Positions 20,350-30,459 of a stretch of 64,000 bases of DNA are shown here, in pieces. Position 1 is the first letter of the stretch; each line of letters opens with the position of its first letter. Position numbers and translations under genes: made by a program. The notes under the pieces are model-generated. The model saw only the letters and a list, made by a program, of their open reading frames with translations, was not told the DNA's origin and did not search any database. The stretch lies in NCBI RefSeq assembly GCF_902168065.1, contig NZ_LR655692.1:39018-103017 (forward strand), in the 5' to 3' direction. The stretch comes from Mycobacterium tilburgii. GTDB taxonomy: Bacteria > Actinomycetota > Actinomycetes > Mycobacteriales > Mycobacteriaceae.

Positions 20350-20452
20350 AACCGTCCCGCGCCTCGTTGAAACCCCTCACCATGGCCATACATTATCTGA
20401 AAGTTGTCTACCAACGTTCGTACGCTGCGGATTCCGGGCTAAGGAGACCGCC

Positions 20453-20574
20453 ATGGCCGTCGATACTGTTCCCGCAAGCGTTTTCGACGCCGACCTGCCC
20501 ATGCTACAGTACGAGGCGGCGGAAACTCCCGCGCAGGTCTACCCGCGCATCGAAGCCGCTTTTCGGCCAGCGGG
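20453..20574 (+). pseudogene. Possible N-terminal stub of a cytochrome P450
   Basis: After a GGAG ribosome binding site, ATG 20453 opens MAVDTVPASVFDADLPMLQY, then EAAETPAQVYPRIEAA. This layout (FDADLP..Y....TP..VYP.I..A) resembles the extreme N-terminus of mycobacterial P450s, and does not resemble a TetR N-terminus. Past ~20574 the sequence belongs to a TetR regulator in another frame. If correct, a deletion joined a P450 start to a TetR gene. The stub is too short for a firm assignment. Confidence 0.3.
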
Positions 20575-21105
20575 GTCAAAGACATCACCGACGCCGCCGG
20601 TGTGCCGAAAGGCTCGTTCTACGCATACTTTTCGAGTAAGGAAACCTTCGCCGCGGCGGTTCTCGATCACTACTGGTCCGACATCGAAGCCCGGCTACTG
20701 CCCTTGCTCGACGGGGAAGGACCGGCGGAGAAGCGAATCACCCGCTTCTTCCACGCGCTCGCCGACGAGCACGAGGCGGGCGACTTCTTGCTCGGCTGCT
20801 TGGTCGGCAATCTGTCACTCGAGCTTGGCGGCGCCAGCGAACCGGTGCGAGCCGAGCTCGTTCGCATTCTCGGGCGCTGGGACGCGGCGCTCACAGCGTG
20901 CGTGCGCTCCGGCCAGACCGGCTCCCCGGGCGAGGTCCGGGCGGACATCGATGCGGCCGAGCTCGCCTCGATGCTGATCGAGGCGTGGGAGGGTGCCGCT
21001 TTGCGTGGGAAGGTGACCCGCAGTCGTGCACCCTAGGAACGGTTCGAGACCGTCACGGTGCCGGTCCTGCCCGCTGAGCCGAATGTGCAAGGAACACGTC
21101 GGTGA
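20575..21105 (+). pseudogene. TetR-family regulator remnant without a start and with a nonsense codon
   Basis: The sequence ASGVKDITDAAGVPKGSFYA is the helix-turn-helix of a TetR regulator, followed by YFSSKETFAAAVLDHYWSDI and a ligand-binding domain ending IEAWEGAALRGKVTRSRAP. An in-frame TAG at 21034 interrupts it. The same frame continues ERFETVTVPVLPAEPNV to a natural stop at 21105. The first helix and start codon are missing. A product from an internal GTG would lack part of the DNA-binding domain. Confidence 0.75.
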
Positions 21106-21172
21106 CTTTGGGAGTTGATTAATAGACGACTGGTCATCTATGGTCCGATCAACCGAGCGGAGGACGACGCCG

Positions 21173-21885
21173 ATGACCACCCGACCAGCTACGACGAACC
21201 GCAGCACCCCGCGCTACTGAGCGCGAAGTTCGAGCTTGATCACGACCATGTTGCGCGCTGGTCGTCACCGATCCGCAGATCGACTTCCTCAGCCCCGGTG
21301 GAGTGTCGTGGCCCGTATTCGGCGCCAGCATCCGCGACAACAACACCGTCGCTCACCTCGGCGAGCTCTTCGACGCCGCGAAGCTCGCGCAGATCACCGT
21401 CGCGTTGTCGCCACACTAGTTCTATCCGTCCGATCGCCAGTGGCGCTTCGGCGATCTGCTCGAACAGTTCATGCGCAGTGTCGGCATGTTCGAACGCCGG
21501 GGCGCGTACACCACCGACGGGTTCGCCGAGTCCGGTGCCGACTTCCTGCCCGAGTACCGGCAGCACATCCACTACGGCCACACGGTGATCGCCTCTCCGC
21601 ACAAGATCGTCGGCCCCGAATCCAACGACCTTGCGCTGCAACTACGCAAGCGCGGCGTCAACCAGGTGGTCCTGGGCAGAGATGGCCGCCAATCTGTGCG
21701 TGGAAGGCCACCTGCGCGAGCGCATCGAGCAGGACTTCGAAGTCGCTGTCGTAAAGGACTCCACCGCCGGCCCTCGCCTATCCTAAGGCGACGGTTACCT
21801 GGCCGCGCTGGTGAACTTCCGATTTCTGGCCAGCGCCGTCCGGACCACCGCCGAGGCGGTCAGCAAGTTATCGAGACATGTTGTC
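21173..21885 (+). pseudogene. Broken isochorismatase-family cysteine hydrolase
   Basis: The ATG at 21173 is followed by MTTRPATTNRSTPRY and a shift. The main text is VVTDPQIDFLSPGGVSWPVF (catalytic Asp region of the family), FDAAKLAQITVALSPH, in-frame TAG at 21418, then FYPSDRQWRFGDLLEQFMRS and IVGPESNDLALQLRKRGVNQ. After a shift near 21680 it gives EMAANLCVEGHLRERIEQDF, where the expected Cys is present (NLCVEGH), and VVKDSTAGPRLS. At least three lesions. It runs directly into an aldo-keto reductase fragment. Confidence 0.75.
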
Positions 21886-22277
21886 ACCCAGCGTTTTTCG
21901 TCGAGGTGGAAGCACACCCCTACCACCCGCAGGGGGAACTGCACGAACTGTGCGCGACCGAGGACATCATCCTGCTGGCTTTCGCGTCACTGGGCCACGC
22001 CCTGGAGCCCCGGTTGCTCGACGACCCGCTGATCGCCGACATCGCACGGAGCGTCGGGAAGACTCGCGCATAAGTGTTGCTGGCCTGGGGAATTCAACGT
22101 GACAGTGCGATACTGACACGGGATCGGTCAACCCCGCACGCATCCGTGAGAACTTCGACGTCACCGCACTGCCGCAGAGTGCCATCGACGAGATCAACGA
22201 ACGCCTGGTCACCCGCATTCAATTCCGTTGCAGACGCGGGAGTGCCGGGTTTCGCGGAGGTGCCCGCCGGTAGCTGA
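21885..22277 (+). pseudogene. C-terminal fragment of an aldo/keto reductase
   Basis: FFVEVEAHPYHPQGELHELC begins in the middle of the family (the conserved N-Q-(I/V)-E-x-H-P strand). It continues DIILLAFASLGHALEPRLLD and LIADIARSVGKTRA, hits TAA at 22071, then VLLAWGIQRDSAIL, and after another shift PARIRENFDVTALPQSAIDE to VPAGS. The barrel's first half with the catalytic Tyr and Lys is absent. The preceding isochorismatase text ends directly before it, so the two were joined by deletion. Confidence 0.7.
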
Positions 22278-22388
22278 ATCGGTGCGCACACGTCTGACGA
22301 ATGTGCTGCGCGCGGCGCGGACGCATTCATAAAATGCCGCATGGGTGTCGGCATGATCCCGGACTTCGTGCTGGAGCTGGTCGCGTGA
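22273..22388 (+). pseudogene. Tail of an unrecognised protein overlapping the next start
   Basis: A frame stopped upstream by TGA reads IGAHTSDECAARGADAFIKC then RMGVGMIPDFVLELVA and ends with TGA at 22386-22388. This stop overlaps the GTG start of the following MDR gene (GTGA), an overlap typical of real operon neighbours. That is why I list it. I do not recognise the family. No N-terminal part is visible; the upstream sequence belongs to the aldo/keto reductase. Confidence 0.35.
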
Positions 22389-23185
22389 AAGCGTGGCAAG
22401 TCAACGAATTCGGCGAGCCGGCCGACGTACTCCGCTGGGTGGACCGAACGCTGGGAGACCCCGCCGCCGGGCAGGTGCGGATCCGCGTCACGGCGGCTGG
22501 TCTCGGGCTGCCCGATGTGCTGATGTGCCCGGGGCACCTACCCGCTGACACCGCGGCTGCCGCTCACCCCCGGCCAGGAGCTGGTCAGCACCGTCACCGC
22601 GGCCCGGCCGGGCGTCGACTTCGCGGTCGGCACCCGGGTGCTGGGCATCAGCGACTTCCTCGGCGGCCACGGATCCCTCGCCACCGAGGTGCTAGCGCAT
22701 GCCGGCGTCATCTTCGCGACGCCGCCCGACCTGGACGACGCCGCCGCGGCGGGATTCTGGATCCCCAACAGGACCGCGTGGATCGGGCTGGTCGACCGCG
22801 GCGGCCTCACCGTCGGCCAACGCCTGAGCGCTGCACGCCGAGGTCGTCGTCGTCAGCGACGACAGACGGGCCGAATTCTGCCGATCGCTGGGTGCCGACC
22901 ACGTCGTCATCGCCGACGGCGACACCACCGCCGGCGGCGCACCGCTTGCCACGGCGTTGCGCGAGGCGACCGACGGGGCGGGCTGGACGTGATCTTCGAT
23001 CCCGTCGGTTTCGCCAGCGGTGCGTGGCCCACCCCCGACGTCCAGGTGATAGTGCTGACCAACACCACGCGGCGCCATCCGGTCCGCGGTCAGTGCGAAG
23101 ATGTCGTTCCAGGACATTCCCGCCGCGCGAGGGACTGGGCGTACGGCGAGTCCTCGGCAAGATCGTCGCCGAGATCGACGGTTGA
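22385..23185 (+). pseudogene. Frameshifted MDR-family zinc-binding dehydrogenase/quinone oxidoreductase
   Basis: The GTG at 22385 opens VKAWQVNEFGEPADVLRWVD, the usual N-terminus. After a shift near 22535, TPGQELVSTVTAARPGVDFA and LAHAGVIFATPPDLDDAAAA follow. Near 22830 another change leads to AEVVVVSDDRRAEFCRSLGA and DGAGLDVIFDPVGF (nucleotide-binding half). The end REGLGVRRVLGKIVAEIDG is family-like. The middle and the region around 23060-23120 appear shortened. At least three lesions. Confidence 0.75.
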
Positions 23186-23201
23186 TACCAAGCCTGAACT
23201 G

Positions 23202-23287
23202 TGGTGGCAGGTACTGGATTCGAACCAGTGTAGGCGTAAGCCGACGGATTTACAGTCCGCTCCCATTGGCCGCTCGGGCAACCTGCC
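23202..23287 (-). tRNA. tyrT: tRNA-Tyr (anticodon GTA)
   Basis: A class II tRNA of 86 nt including an encoded CCA. The acceptor GGCAGGT pairs with ACCTGCC, the anticodon loop is CTGTAAA, the variable arm GTCGGCTTACGCCTAC is long, and the T arm is ACTGGTTCGAATCCAGT. It is encoded convergently with the MDR remnant and divergently from yajQ. Confidence 0.96.
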
Positions 23288-23359
23288 GCCTAGCAGGGTA
23301 CAACGACCGGGTAGACATTTCACAAACGGCTCGGAGCCACACCCTAGGAGGGGGATCGC

Positions 23360-23851
23360 ATGGCGGACTCATCATTCGACATCGTCAGCAAGTTCGATCG
23401 GCAAGAGGTGGACAACGCGCTCAACCAGGCGGCCAAGGAAGTGGCCACCCGCTTCGACTTTCGCGGTACCGACACCAAGATCGCGTGGAAGGGCGACGAT
23501 GCAGTCGAACTGACCTCGTCCACCGAGGAGCGCGTCAAGGCCGCTGTCGACGTGTTCAAGGAGAAGTTGATCCGACGCGACATCTCGATGAAGACGTTCG
23601 ACGCCGGCGAACCGCACGCCTCGGGCAAGACCTTCAAGGTCACCGGCACGCTCAAGCAGGGCATCGACAGCGAGAACGCGAAGAAGATCACCAAGCTCAT
23701 TCGCGACGAGGGCCCCAAGACGGTGAAAACCCAGATCCAGGGCGATGAGATTCGCGTCACCAGCAAGAAACGGGATGACCTGCAGGCCGTCCAGGCGCTG
23801 CTGCGCAACGCGGACCTGGACGTGGCCGTGCAGTTCGTCAACTACCGCTAA
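23360..23851 (+). CDS. YajQ-family nucleotide-binding protein
   Basis: 163 aa, starting [20 protein letters not shown] after a strong AGGAGGG ribosome binding site. This is the UPF0234/YajQ fold of two ferredoxin-like halves. [18 protein letters not shown] and [16 protein letters not shown] are conserved ends. Some members bind cyclic di-GMP; that is not demonstrated from this sequence. It corresponds to Rv0566c and is intact. Confidence 0.93.
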   Translation: MADSSFDIVSKFDRQEVDNALNQAAKEVATRFDFRGTDTKIAWKGDDAVELTSSTEERVKAAVDVFKEKLIRRDISMKTFDAGEPHASGKTFKVTGTLKQGIDSENAKKITKLIRDEGPKTVKTQIQGDEIRVTSKKRDDLQAVQALLRNADLDVAVQFVNYR

Positions 23852-23889
23852 GGGGTTGCTGGCCCACCAACCGGCGGGATGCCTAGTGT

Positions 23890-23907
23890 AGTGTCGAGCT
23901 GCACACT
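23890..23907. promoter_or_regulatory. Palindrome upstream of the monooxygenase remnant (possible operator)
   Basis: AGTGTCGAGCTGCACACT is an imperfect palindrome (AGTGT ... AGCT ... ACACT) located 17 bp before the ATG of the monooxygenase. Flavin monooxygenases in mycobacteria are often controlled by a TetR-type repressor bound to such palindromes. The assignment as an operator is inference. Confidence 0.35.
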
Positions 23908-23924
23908 GCTAAGCGAGGTGCACG

Positions 23925-25351
23925 ATGACCGTGACTCCCCCGCAGGCCACCGGACAGCCGCCGGTCGAGGCCGGCTATTTCGACGTCGTCATCGTCGCCG
24001 CCGGGATATCCGGCATCGGCACGGCCTATCGCATCGCCGAGCGCAACCCGCACCCCACGTACGCCATCCTGGAACGCCGCGCGCAGATCGGCGGACCTGG
24101 GACCTGTTCCGCTATCCCGGCGTGCGACCAACAGCAGCATCTTCACGCTTCCTTTCCGTTCGAACCCTGGTCCTTTCCGTTCGAACCCTGGACTCGCAAG
24201 GAAGGCGTCGCTGACGGCGCCGACATCCGCTAGTACCTGGCCGCCACGGCGCGCAAGTACGGCATCGACCGTCACATCCGGTTCAACAGCTACGTCCGTT
24301 CCGCGGACTGGGATTCGGCCTCCGACACCTGGGCGAACACCGTCGATCAGGGTGAGGACAGCACGATCTACCGCAGCCGGTTCGTGTTCTTCGGGTCCGG
24401 CTACTACAACTACGACCAGGGCTACACCCCGGAATTCTCCGGCATCGACCAGTTCGGCGGAACCGTCGTGCACCCCAGCACTGGCCGGAAGACCTGGACT
24501 ACACCGGTAAGAAAGTCGTGGTGATCGGCAGCGGCGCGACCGCGGTCAGCCTGCTTCCGTCGCTGTCGGACCGCGCCGCCACGGTCACCATGCTGCAGCG
24601 CTCCCCGACCTATCTGATCTCGGCATCCAAGTACAGCTGGTTCGCCGCGGTGATGAGTTTCCTGTTGCCGCAAGGCTTCTCGCCTGGCCACCCAGACCTA
24701 CGCCGCGTTGACCGAAGCCGTGTTCTTCCGGTTGTCCCGCAAGCTGCCGGGCATGGTCCGCAGGCTGCTGCGGCGCAAGGCGATCACCAGCCTGCCCGAG
24801 GGGTACGCGGTCGACGTCCACTTCAAACCGCGGTACAACCCGTGGGGCCAGCGGATGTGCCTGATCCCCGACGCCGACCTGTACAACTCGATCACCGAGG
24901 GCCGCGCCGAGGTGGTCACCGACGAGATCGACCACTTCGATCAGCGTGGACGGCGAAATGATCGATCACCGTGAACGTTTCGTCTACAAGGCGCACATGC
25001 TCGAGGACGTGCCGAATCTGTTCTGGTACGTCGGCTACATCAACGCCTCCTGGACGCTGCGCGCCGACATCATCGCCCGTGCCACCGCGAAACTGCTGGT
25101 GCACATGACTTCTCACGGCTACACCCACGCCTAACCCGTACCTGGGCTCCGTGCCGATGGACGAGAAGCCGTCCTGGGACATCGCCGGCTACGTGAAACG
25201 CTCGGCGCACGAGCTGCCCAAGTCGGGCACCAGGCGACCGTGGAACGTGCGGCAGAACTACCTTGCCGACGCCCTCGACTACCGGTTCGACCGCATCGAC
25301 GAGGCCATGGAGTTCGGCCGGGTCGCCGACCGGGTGGCGGTCGCGGGCTAG
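23925..25351 (+). pseudogene. Decayed flavin-containing (Baeyer-Villiger type) monooxygenase
   Basis: ATG 23925 opens a product whose N-terminus reads YFDVVIVAAGISGIGTAYRI. The FAD-binding GxGxxG is changed to AAGISG, with the first Gly replaced. After a shift near 24100, a 21-bp tandem duplication and an in-frame TAG at 24232-24234, it continues YLAATARKYGIDRHIRFNSY and [20 protein letters not shown]. Later shifts near 24480, 24690 and 24945 lead to VPNLFWYVGYINASWTLRAD and FDRIDEAMEFGRVADRVAVA. This matches the Rv0565c position. It cannot be expressed as one protein. Confidence 0.85.
24150..24191 (+). repeat. Perfect 21-bp tandem duplication
   Basis: The 21-bp unit at 24150-24170 (starts TCCTTTCC, ends GAACCCTGG) is repeated exactly at 24171-24191. 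It encodes SFPFEPW twice in the ancestral monooxygenase frame. One copy corresponds to the family sequence (SFPF.PW followed by T-K-E-G-V-A-D-G). The exact identity of the copies indicates a recent event. Confidence 0.95.
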
Positions 25352-25384
25352 CCGCTCGCGGCCCGCCGCTGATTCCCAGGTAAA

Positions 25385-26378
25385 TTGCTACCGCGCAAAT
25401 TGCTACAAAATTTGGGACGACGGCAATACGCTGACTCCATACCAGCCGAAAAGCGCGAACCCAAAGTTGTTGTCCTCGGTGGCGGTTTTTGGGGAACCAC
25501 GGTGGCGTCGATCTGCGCGCGCCAGGGACCGACCCTGCAATGGGTGGGTTCGGAAGAGACCGCCGACGACATCAACGAGGGCACCGCAACACCCGCTACC
25601 TCGGCGGCGAGGTCGAGCTGAGCGACACGCTGCGCGCGACCACCGATTTCGCCGAGGCCGCTAACTGCGCCGACGTCGTCGTGATGGGCGTGCCCTCGCA
25701 CGGATTCCGCGGTGTGCTCACCGAATTGGGAAAAGAGCTGCGGCCGTGGGTTGCCGGTGGTCTCGTTGGTCAAGGGGCTCGAACAGGGCACCAACATGCG
25801 GATGTCGCAGATCATCGAGGAAGTGCTGCCGGGTCACCCGGCCGGCCCCAACATCGCGCGCGAGGTCGGTGAGAGGTATGCGGCCGCGGCAGTGCTGGCT
25901 ATGCCCGACCAGCACCTGGCCACCCGGCTGTCGAGGCTGTTCCGCACCCGGCGATTCCGGGTCTACACCACCGACGACGTGATCGGCGTCGAGATGGCCG
26001 GGGCGCTGAAGAACGTCTACGCGGTCGCCGTCGGCATGGGCTATTCGCTGGGCATCGGTGAGAACACCCGGGCGCTGGTGATCGCCCGCGCGCTGCGCGA
26101 GATGACCAAGCTGGGCGCGCTGGGGAAACCCCGAGACCTTCCCGGGGCTGGCCGAGCTGGGTGACCTGATCGACACGTGTACCAACCAGCGCAGCCGGAA
26201 CCGGCACGTCGGGGAACAGCTCGGCGCCGGCAAGCCGATAGACGAAATCATAGCGTCGATGAATCAGGTCGCCGAGGGGTCAAAGGCCGCGAGCGTGATC
26301 ATGGAATTCGCCAACAAGTTCGGGGCTGAACATGCCGATCGCCCGCGAAGTCGACGCGGTGATCAACCACGGATCGTA
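25385..26378 (+). pseudogene. gpdA1: Broken NAD(P)-dependent glycerol-3-phosphate dehydrogenase
   Basis: REPKVVVLGGGFWGTTVASI is the N-terminal Rossmann motif (GGGxWG). It is followed by frame changes near 25580, 25750, 26130 and 26325 that separate ELSDTLRATTDFAEAANCAD, PVVSLVKGLEQGTNMRMSQI, DDVIGVEMAGALKNVYAVAV (catalytic Lys retained) and LNMPIAREVDAVINHGS. Between GHPAG and GPNIAREV about four residues are missing relative to the M. tuberculosis protein, and the C-terminus stops after NHGS. The enzyme makes sn-glycerol 3-phosphate for phospholipids; mycobacteria usually have a second copy (gpdA2) elsewhere. Confidence 0.88.
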
Positions 26379-26471
26379 GGTAGCCGGCGCCGAGAGTGCG
26401 TCCCGGGCGCCGACACGCCGACGCGGCCCGCCGTAGGCGAACACTGAAAGCCTTGAGCGCACGCGCGGACC

Positions 26472-27332
26472 TTACCCGCGCGCCATCGCCTCCAGCCGCC
26501 GAATCCGGTCCTCGATCGGCGGGTGCGTCGAGAACAGCGAACCAATCCGCTCACCTGCCCGGAACGGGTTGGCGATCATCAAGTGTGCCTGGGTGGCCAA
26601 CTGCGGCTCGGGCGGCAGCGGCGCTGCCTGCACGCCACCGGAGATCTTGCGCAACGCCGACGCCAGGGCCAACGGGTCGCCGGTCAACACCGCACCCGAC
26701 TCGTCGGCCTGGTATTCGCGGGAGCGCGACACCGCCAGCCGTACCACCGTCGCGGCGATCGGGCCCAGCAGCGAAACCAGCAGCAGCGCAAAGGGATTCT
26801 CCCCGTCGCGGTTGCCGCCGAACATGCCGGCCCACATCGCCATGTTGGCCAGCGCGGTGATCACACCTGCCAGAGCACCGGCCACACACGAGATCAGGAT
26901 GTCGCGGTTGTAGACGTGCGACAGCTCATGACCGAGCACCGCGCGCAGCTCACGCTCGTTGAGGATGTCCAGGATGCCGGTGGTACAGCAGACCACGGCA
27001 TTACGCGGGTTGCGCCCGGTGGCGAACGCGTTGGGGGCGTTGGTGTCGCTGATGTACAGCCGCGGCATCGGCTGGTGCGCGGCGGTGGCCAGCTCGCGCA
27101 CGATCCGGTAGATCATCGGCGCATGCAGCTCAGACACCGGCTGCGCGTGCATCGCCCGCAAGGCCAGCTTGTCGCTATTGTAGTACGTGTAGACGTTCAT
27201 CCCGATGGCGAACATCAACGCCAAGAACATCGCCGTCCGACCGAACAGCGAACCCACGAACACGATCATCGCAGACATGCCGGCCAACAGCAGGAAGGTC
27301 TTCAGCCGGTTGGCATGTGGATGCCAGGTCAC
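26472..27332 (-). CDS. htpX: Membrane zinc metalloprotease HtpX
   Basis: 286 aa from GTG 27332, with an AAGGAGG ribosome binding site just upstream; this matches the M. tuberculosis length. Two N-terminal helices ([34 protein letters not shown]) precede the zinc motif [13 protein letters not shown] (HExxH). Two further helices and the glutamate ligand segment [11 protein letters not shown] (third zinc ligand) follow. It degrades misfolded membrane proteins under stress. Intact. Confidence 0.95.
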   Translation of the reverse strand: MTWHPHANRLKTFLLLAGMSAMIVFVGSLFGRTAMFLALMFAIGMNVYTYYNSDKLALRAMHAQPVSELHAPMIYRIVRELATAAHQPMPRLYISDTNAPNAFATGRNPRNAVVCCTTGILDILNERELRAVLGHELSHVYNRDILISCVAGALAGVITALANMAMWAGMFGGNRDGENPFALLLVSLLGPIAATVVRLAVSRSREYQADESGAVLTGDPLALASALRKISGGVQAAPLPPEPQLATQAHLMIANPFRAGERIGSLFSTHPPIEDRIRRLEAMARG

Positions 27333-27424
27333 GGTTCCTCCTTTAAGAAAACGTGGCGACCTTGTTCGGTACTTGACTCTTGTCAATCCAACGACCGGAG
27401 TAGCCGTTCAGGTTCCACGCCCCG

Positions 27425-28441
27425 CTAGCCGTGGCGGCTGATGGTGAAGTCGACCAGCGTCTGCAACGCGCGCCGGCCCGGCACGTCGGGCAAAAGACCC
27501 AGCTCGTGGTGGGCCTTGGTGGCGTACTGCGCCAGGAAGTCCTTGGCCTGCGCCATGCCCGGCGACGCGCGCAGCAGCGTCAGCGCCTCGGTCACCGCGT
27601 CGTCGTCCTTGACCGGTCCGGACAACAGTTCACGCAGGCGATCACCGTCCGGCCCGGGCTGTTGCAGCGCGTAGACCATCGGCAGGGTGTTCACGCCTTC
27701 GCGAATATCGGTGCCCGGCACCTTGCCCGACTCGCACGAGTCGCTGTCGATGTCGATGATGTCGTCGGAGATCTGAAACGCCGTACCCACAATGCCGCCG
27801 AGTCGGGCCAGCCGCGCAACCTGCTCGTCGTCGGCTCCGGAGAACATCGCCCCGAACTCGCCGGCGGCGCCGATCAGGCAGGCCGTCTTCTCGTACACCA
27901 CCTTCAGGTAGTGCTCGATCGGATCCGCGCCCAGGGCCTGTTTGTACATGCCCCGGGTCTCCCGCATCTGACCGGTCACCAGCTGCGCGAACGTATCCGC
28001 GATCAACCGCACCGCCTGCGGCACCAGCCGCGACACCAGCCGCGAGGCCGTGGCGAACAGGTAGTCGCCGGCTAGGATCGCGACGTTGTTGCTCCACCGC
28101 ACGTTGGCGGCCTGGGCGCCGCGACGGACCTCCGCCTCGTCCATCACGTCGTCGTGGTATAATGTGGCCAGGTGCACCAGCTCGATCACCGCACCCGCGA
28201 TGGTCACCTCCGGCGCGTCCGGGTTGGGGCCGATTTGTGCGGACAGCACGGTGAACAACGGCCGAAACCGCTTGCCGCCGGCCTTGAACAGATGCATCAG
28301 CGAATCGGTCATGATCTCGTCGGCGCTGCGCAACTCGGTATCCATGAGCAGCTCGATGTTTGCCATACCGTCGCGCACCGTCGCGGCAAACGCCGCATCA
28401 CCGAAATCGATGCCTGCGACCACCGTCGCCGGAATACTCAC
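27425..28441 (-). CDS. grcC1: Polyprenyl diphosphate synthase GrcC1
   Basis: 338 aa from GTG 28441 (VSIPATVVAGIDFGDAAF). The first aspartate-rich motif is in LATLYHDDVMDEAEVRRG (DDxxD) and the second in FQISDDIIDIDSDS. FKAGGKRFRPL precedes the first motif, as in all trans-prenyltransferases. It probably supplies the long prenyl chain for menaquinone, fitting the surrounding men genes. It is divergent from menJ with 21 bp between the start codons, so the promoters must overlap the coding regions. Confidence 0.93.
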   Translation of the reverse strand: MSIPATVVAGIDFGDAAFAATVRDGMANIELLMDTELRSADEIMTDSLMHLFKAGGKRFRPLFTVLSAQIGPNPDAPEVTIAGAVIELVHLATLYHDDVMDEAEVRRGAQAANVRWSNNVAILAGDYLFATASRLVSRLVPQAVRLIADTFAQLVTGQMRETRGMYKQALGADPIEHYLKVVYEKTACLIGAAGEFGAMFSGADDEQVARLARLGGIVGTAFQISDDIIDIDSDSCESGKVPGTDIREGVNTLPMVYALQQPGPDGDRLRELLSGPVKDDDAVTEALTLLRASPGMAQAKDFLAQYATKAHHELGLLPDVPGRRALQTLVDFTISRHG

Positions 28442-28462
28442 GCGACTAACATACTGGGGGGC

Positions 28463-29704
28463 GTGGACACGCCGCCCGACACCAAGTCCTCCGGCGCCGA
28501 CCTCGTGGTGGCGGGCGCTGGACCCGCGGGTTCGGCGGCGGCTGCCTGGGCTGCCCGAGCGGGCCGCGACGTGCTGGTCGTCGACTCCGCCAGTTTCCCG
28601 CGCGACAAGCCCTGCGGCGACGGGCTGACACCGCGCGCGGTCGCCGAGTGCGAACGCCTCGGGCTCGGCGCCTGGCTGGATACCCGCAGCCGGCACCGGG
28701 GCCTACGGATGAGCGGTTTCGGCGGGGAGCTGGAAGTCGACTGGCCCGGGCCGTCGTTCCCCTCGACCGGCAGCGCGGTGGCCCGCCTCGAGCTGGACGA
28801 CCGGATCCGCAAGGTCGCCGAAGAGTCCGGCGCACGAATGCTGCTGGGCACCAAAGCCGTTGGCGTGCATCATGACTCGTCTAGGCGAGTGACGTCGGTG
28901 GTGTTGGCCGACGGCACCGAGCTGCGCTGTCGGCGGCTGATCGTGGCCGACGGGGCCCGCTCGCCGCTGGGCCGCAAGCTAGGCAGGCGCTGGCATCAGG
29001 AGACGGTGTACGGCGTCGCGGCCCGTGCCTATCTGACTACCGCGCGCAGCGAAGACCCCTGGCTCACCTCGCATCTGGAACTGCGCTCACCCGACGGCGC
29101 CGTGCTGCCCGGGTACGGCTGGATCTTCCCGCTCGGCAACGGCGAGGTGAACATCGGCGTGGGAGCACTGTCGACGGCCAAGCGTCCGGCCGACCTGGCG
29201 CTGCGGCCGCTGATCTCCTACTATACCGACCTGCGCCGCGAGGAGTGGGGCTTTGCCGGCGCGCCCCGGGCCATCTCGTCAGCGCTGCTGCCGATGGGCG
29301 GTGCGGTCTCCGGCGTGGCCGGGCCGAACTGGATGCTGATCGGCGACGCGGCCGCCTGTGTGAACCCGCTCAACGGCGAAGGCATCGACTACGGGTTGGA
29401 GACAGGCCGGTTGGCCGCCGAGGTGCTGGACGTCCACGACGTGTCCGGGCTGTGGCCGTCGCTGCTGTCCGACCACTACGGCCGCGGGTTCTCCGTCGCA
29501 CGCCGGCTCGCACTGCTGCTGACTTTCCAGCGTTTCCTGCCCGCGGCCGGCCCGATCGCCATGCGGTCCACCACGCTGATGACCATCGCGGTCCGGGTGA
29601 TGGCCAACCTGGTCACCGACGAGGACACCGACTGGCTGGCGCGGACCTGGCGTGGCGCCGGACGGTTGTCCCGGCTCATCGATCGCCGAACCCCCTTCAG
29701 CTGA
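28463..29704 (+). CDS. menJ: Menaquinone reductase MenJ (geranylgeranyl reductase family)
   Basis: 413 aa from GTG 28463. The N-terminal FAD motif is VVAGAGPAGSAAAAWAA. The family motif PRDKPCGDGLTPRAV follows, and GDAAACVNPLNGEGIDYG binds the FAD ribityl. The M. tuberculosis homologue Rv0561c saturates one isoprene unit of menaquinone-9, giving MK-9(II-H2). Intact; divergent from grcC1. Confidence 0.93.
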   Translation: MDTPPDTKSSGADLVVAGAGPAGSAAAAWAARAGRDVLVVDSASFPRDKPCGDGLTPRAVAECERLGLGAWLDTRSRHRGLRMSGFGGELEVDWPGPSFPSTGSAVARLELDDRIRKVAEESGARMLLGTKAVGVHHDSSRRVTSVVLADGTELRCRRLIVADGARSPLGRKLGRRWHQETVYGVAARAYLTTARSEDPWLTSHLELRSPDGAVLPGYGWIFPLGNGEVNIGVGALSTAKRPADLALRPLISYYTDLRREEWGFAGAPRAISSALLPMGGAVSGVAGPNWMLIGDAAACVNPLNGEGIDYGLETGRLAAEVLDVHDVSGLWPSLLSDHYGRGFSVARRLALLLTFQRFLPAAGPIAMRSTTLMTIAVRVMANLVTDEDTDWLARTWRGAGRLSRLIDRRTPFS

Positions 29705-29745
29705 ACCACCTTCTCGTAAGAGCGACACAGCCAGGCGTCATATAA

Positions 29746-29753
29746 CAACTTAG

Positions 29754-29756
<3 letters not shown>
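29746..29756. promoter_or_regulatory. Perfect inverted repeat overlapping the -35 box
   Basis: CAACTTAGTTG (5-bp arms, 1-bp centre) overlaps the -35 element of the next promoter. The homologous M. tuberculosis gene Rv0560c is known to be salicylate-inducible and controlled by a MarR-type repressor (Rv2887). A short palindrome over the promoter fits repressor binding. The specific identification is inference. Confidence 0.4.
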
Positions 29757-30415
<659 letters not shown>

Positions 30416-30459
30416 TCATCCCGGAGACCGGGTCGTTGCTGCGGTGTATAGTCCGGCTA

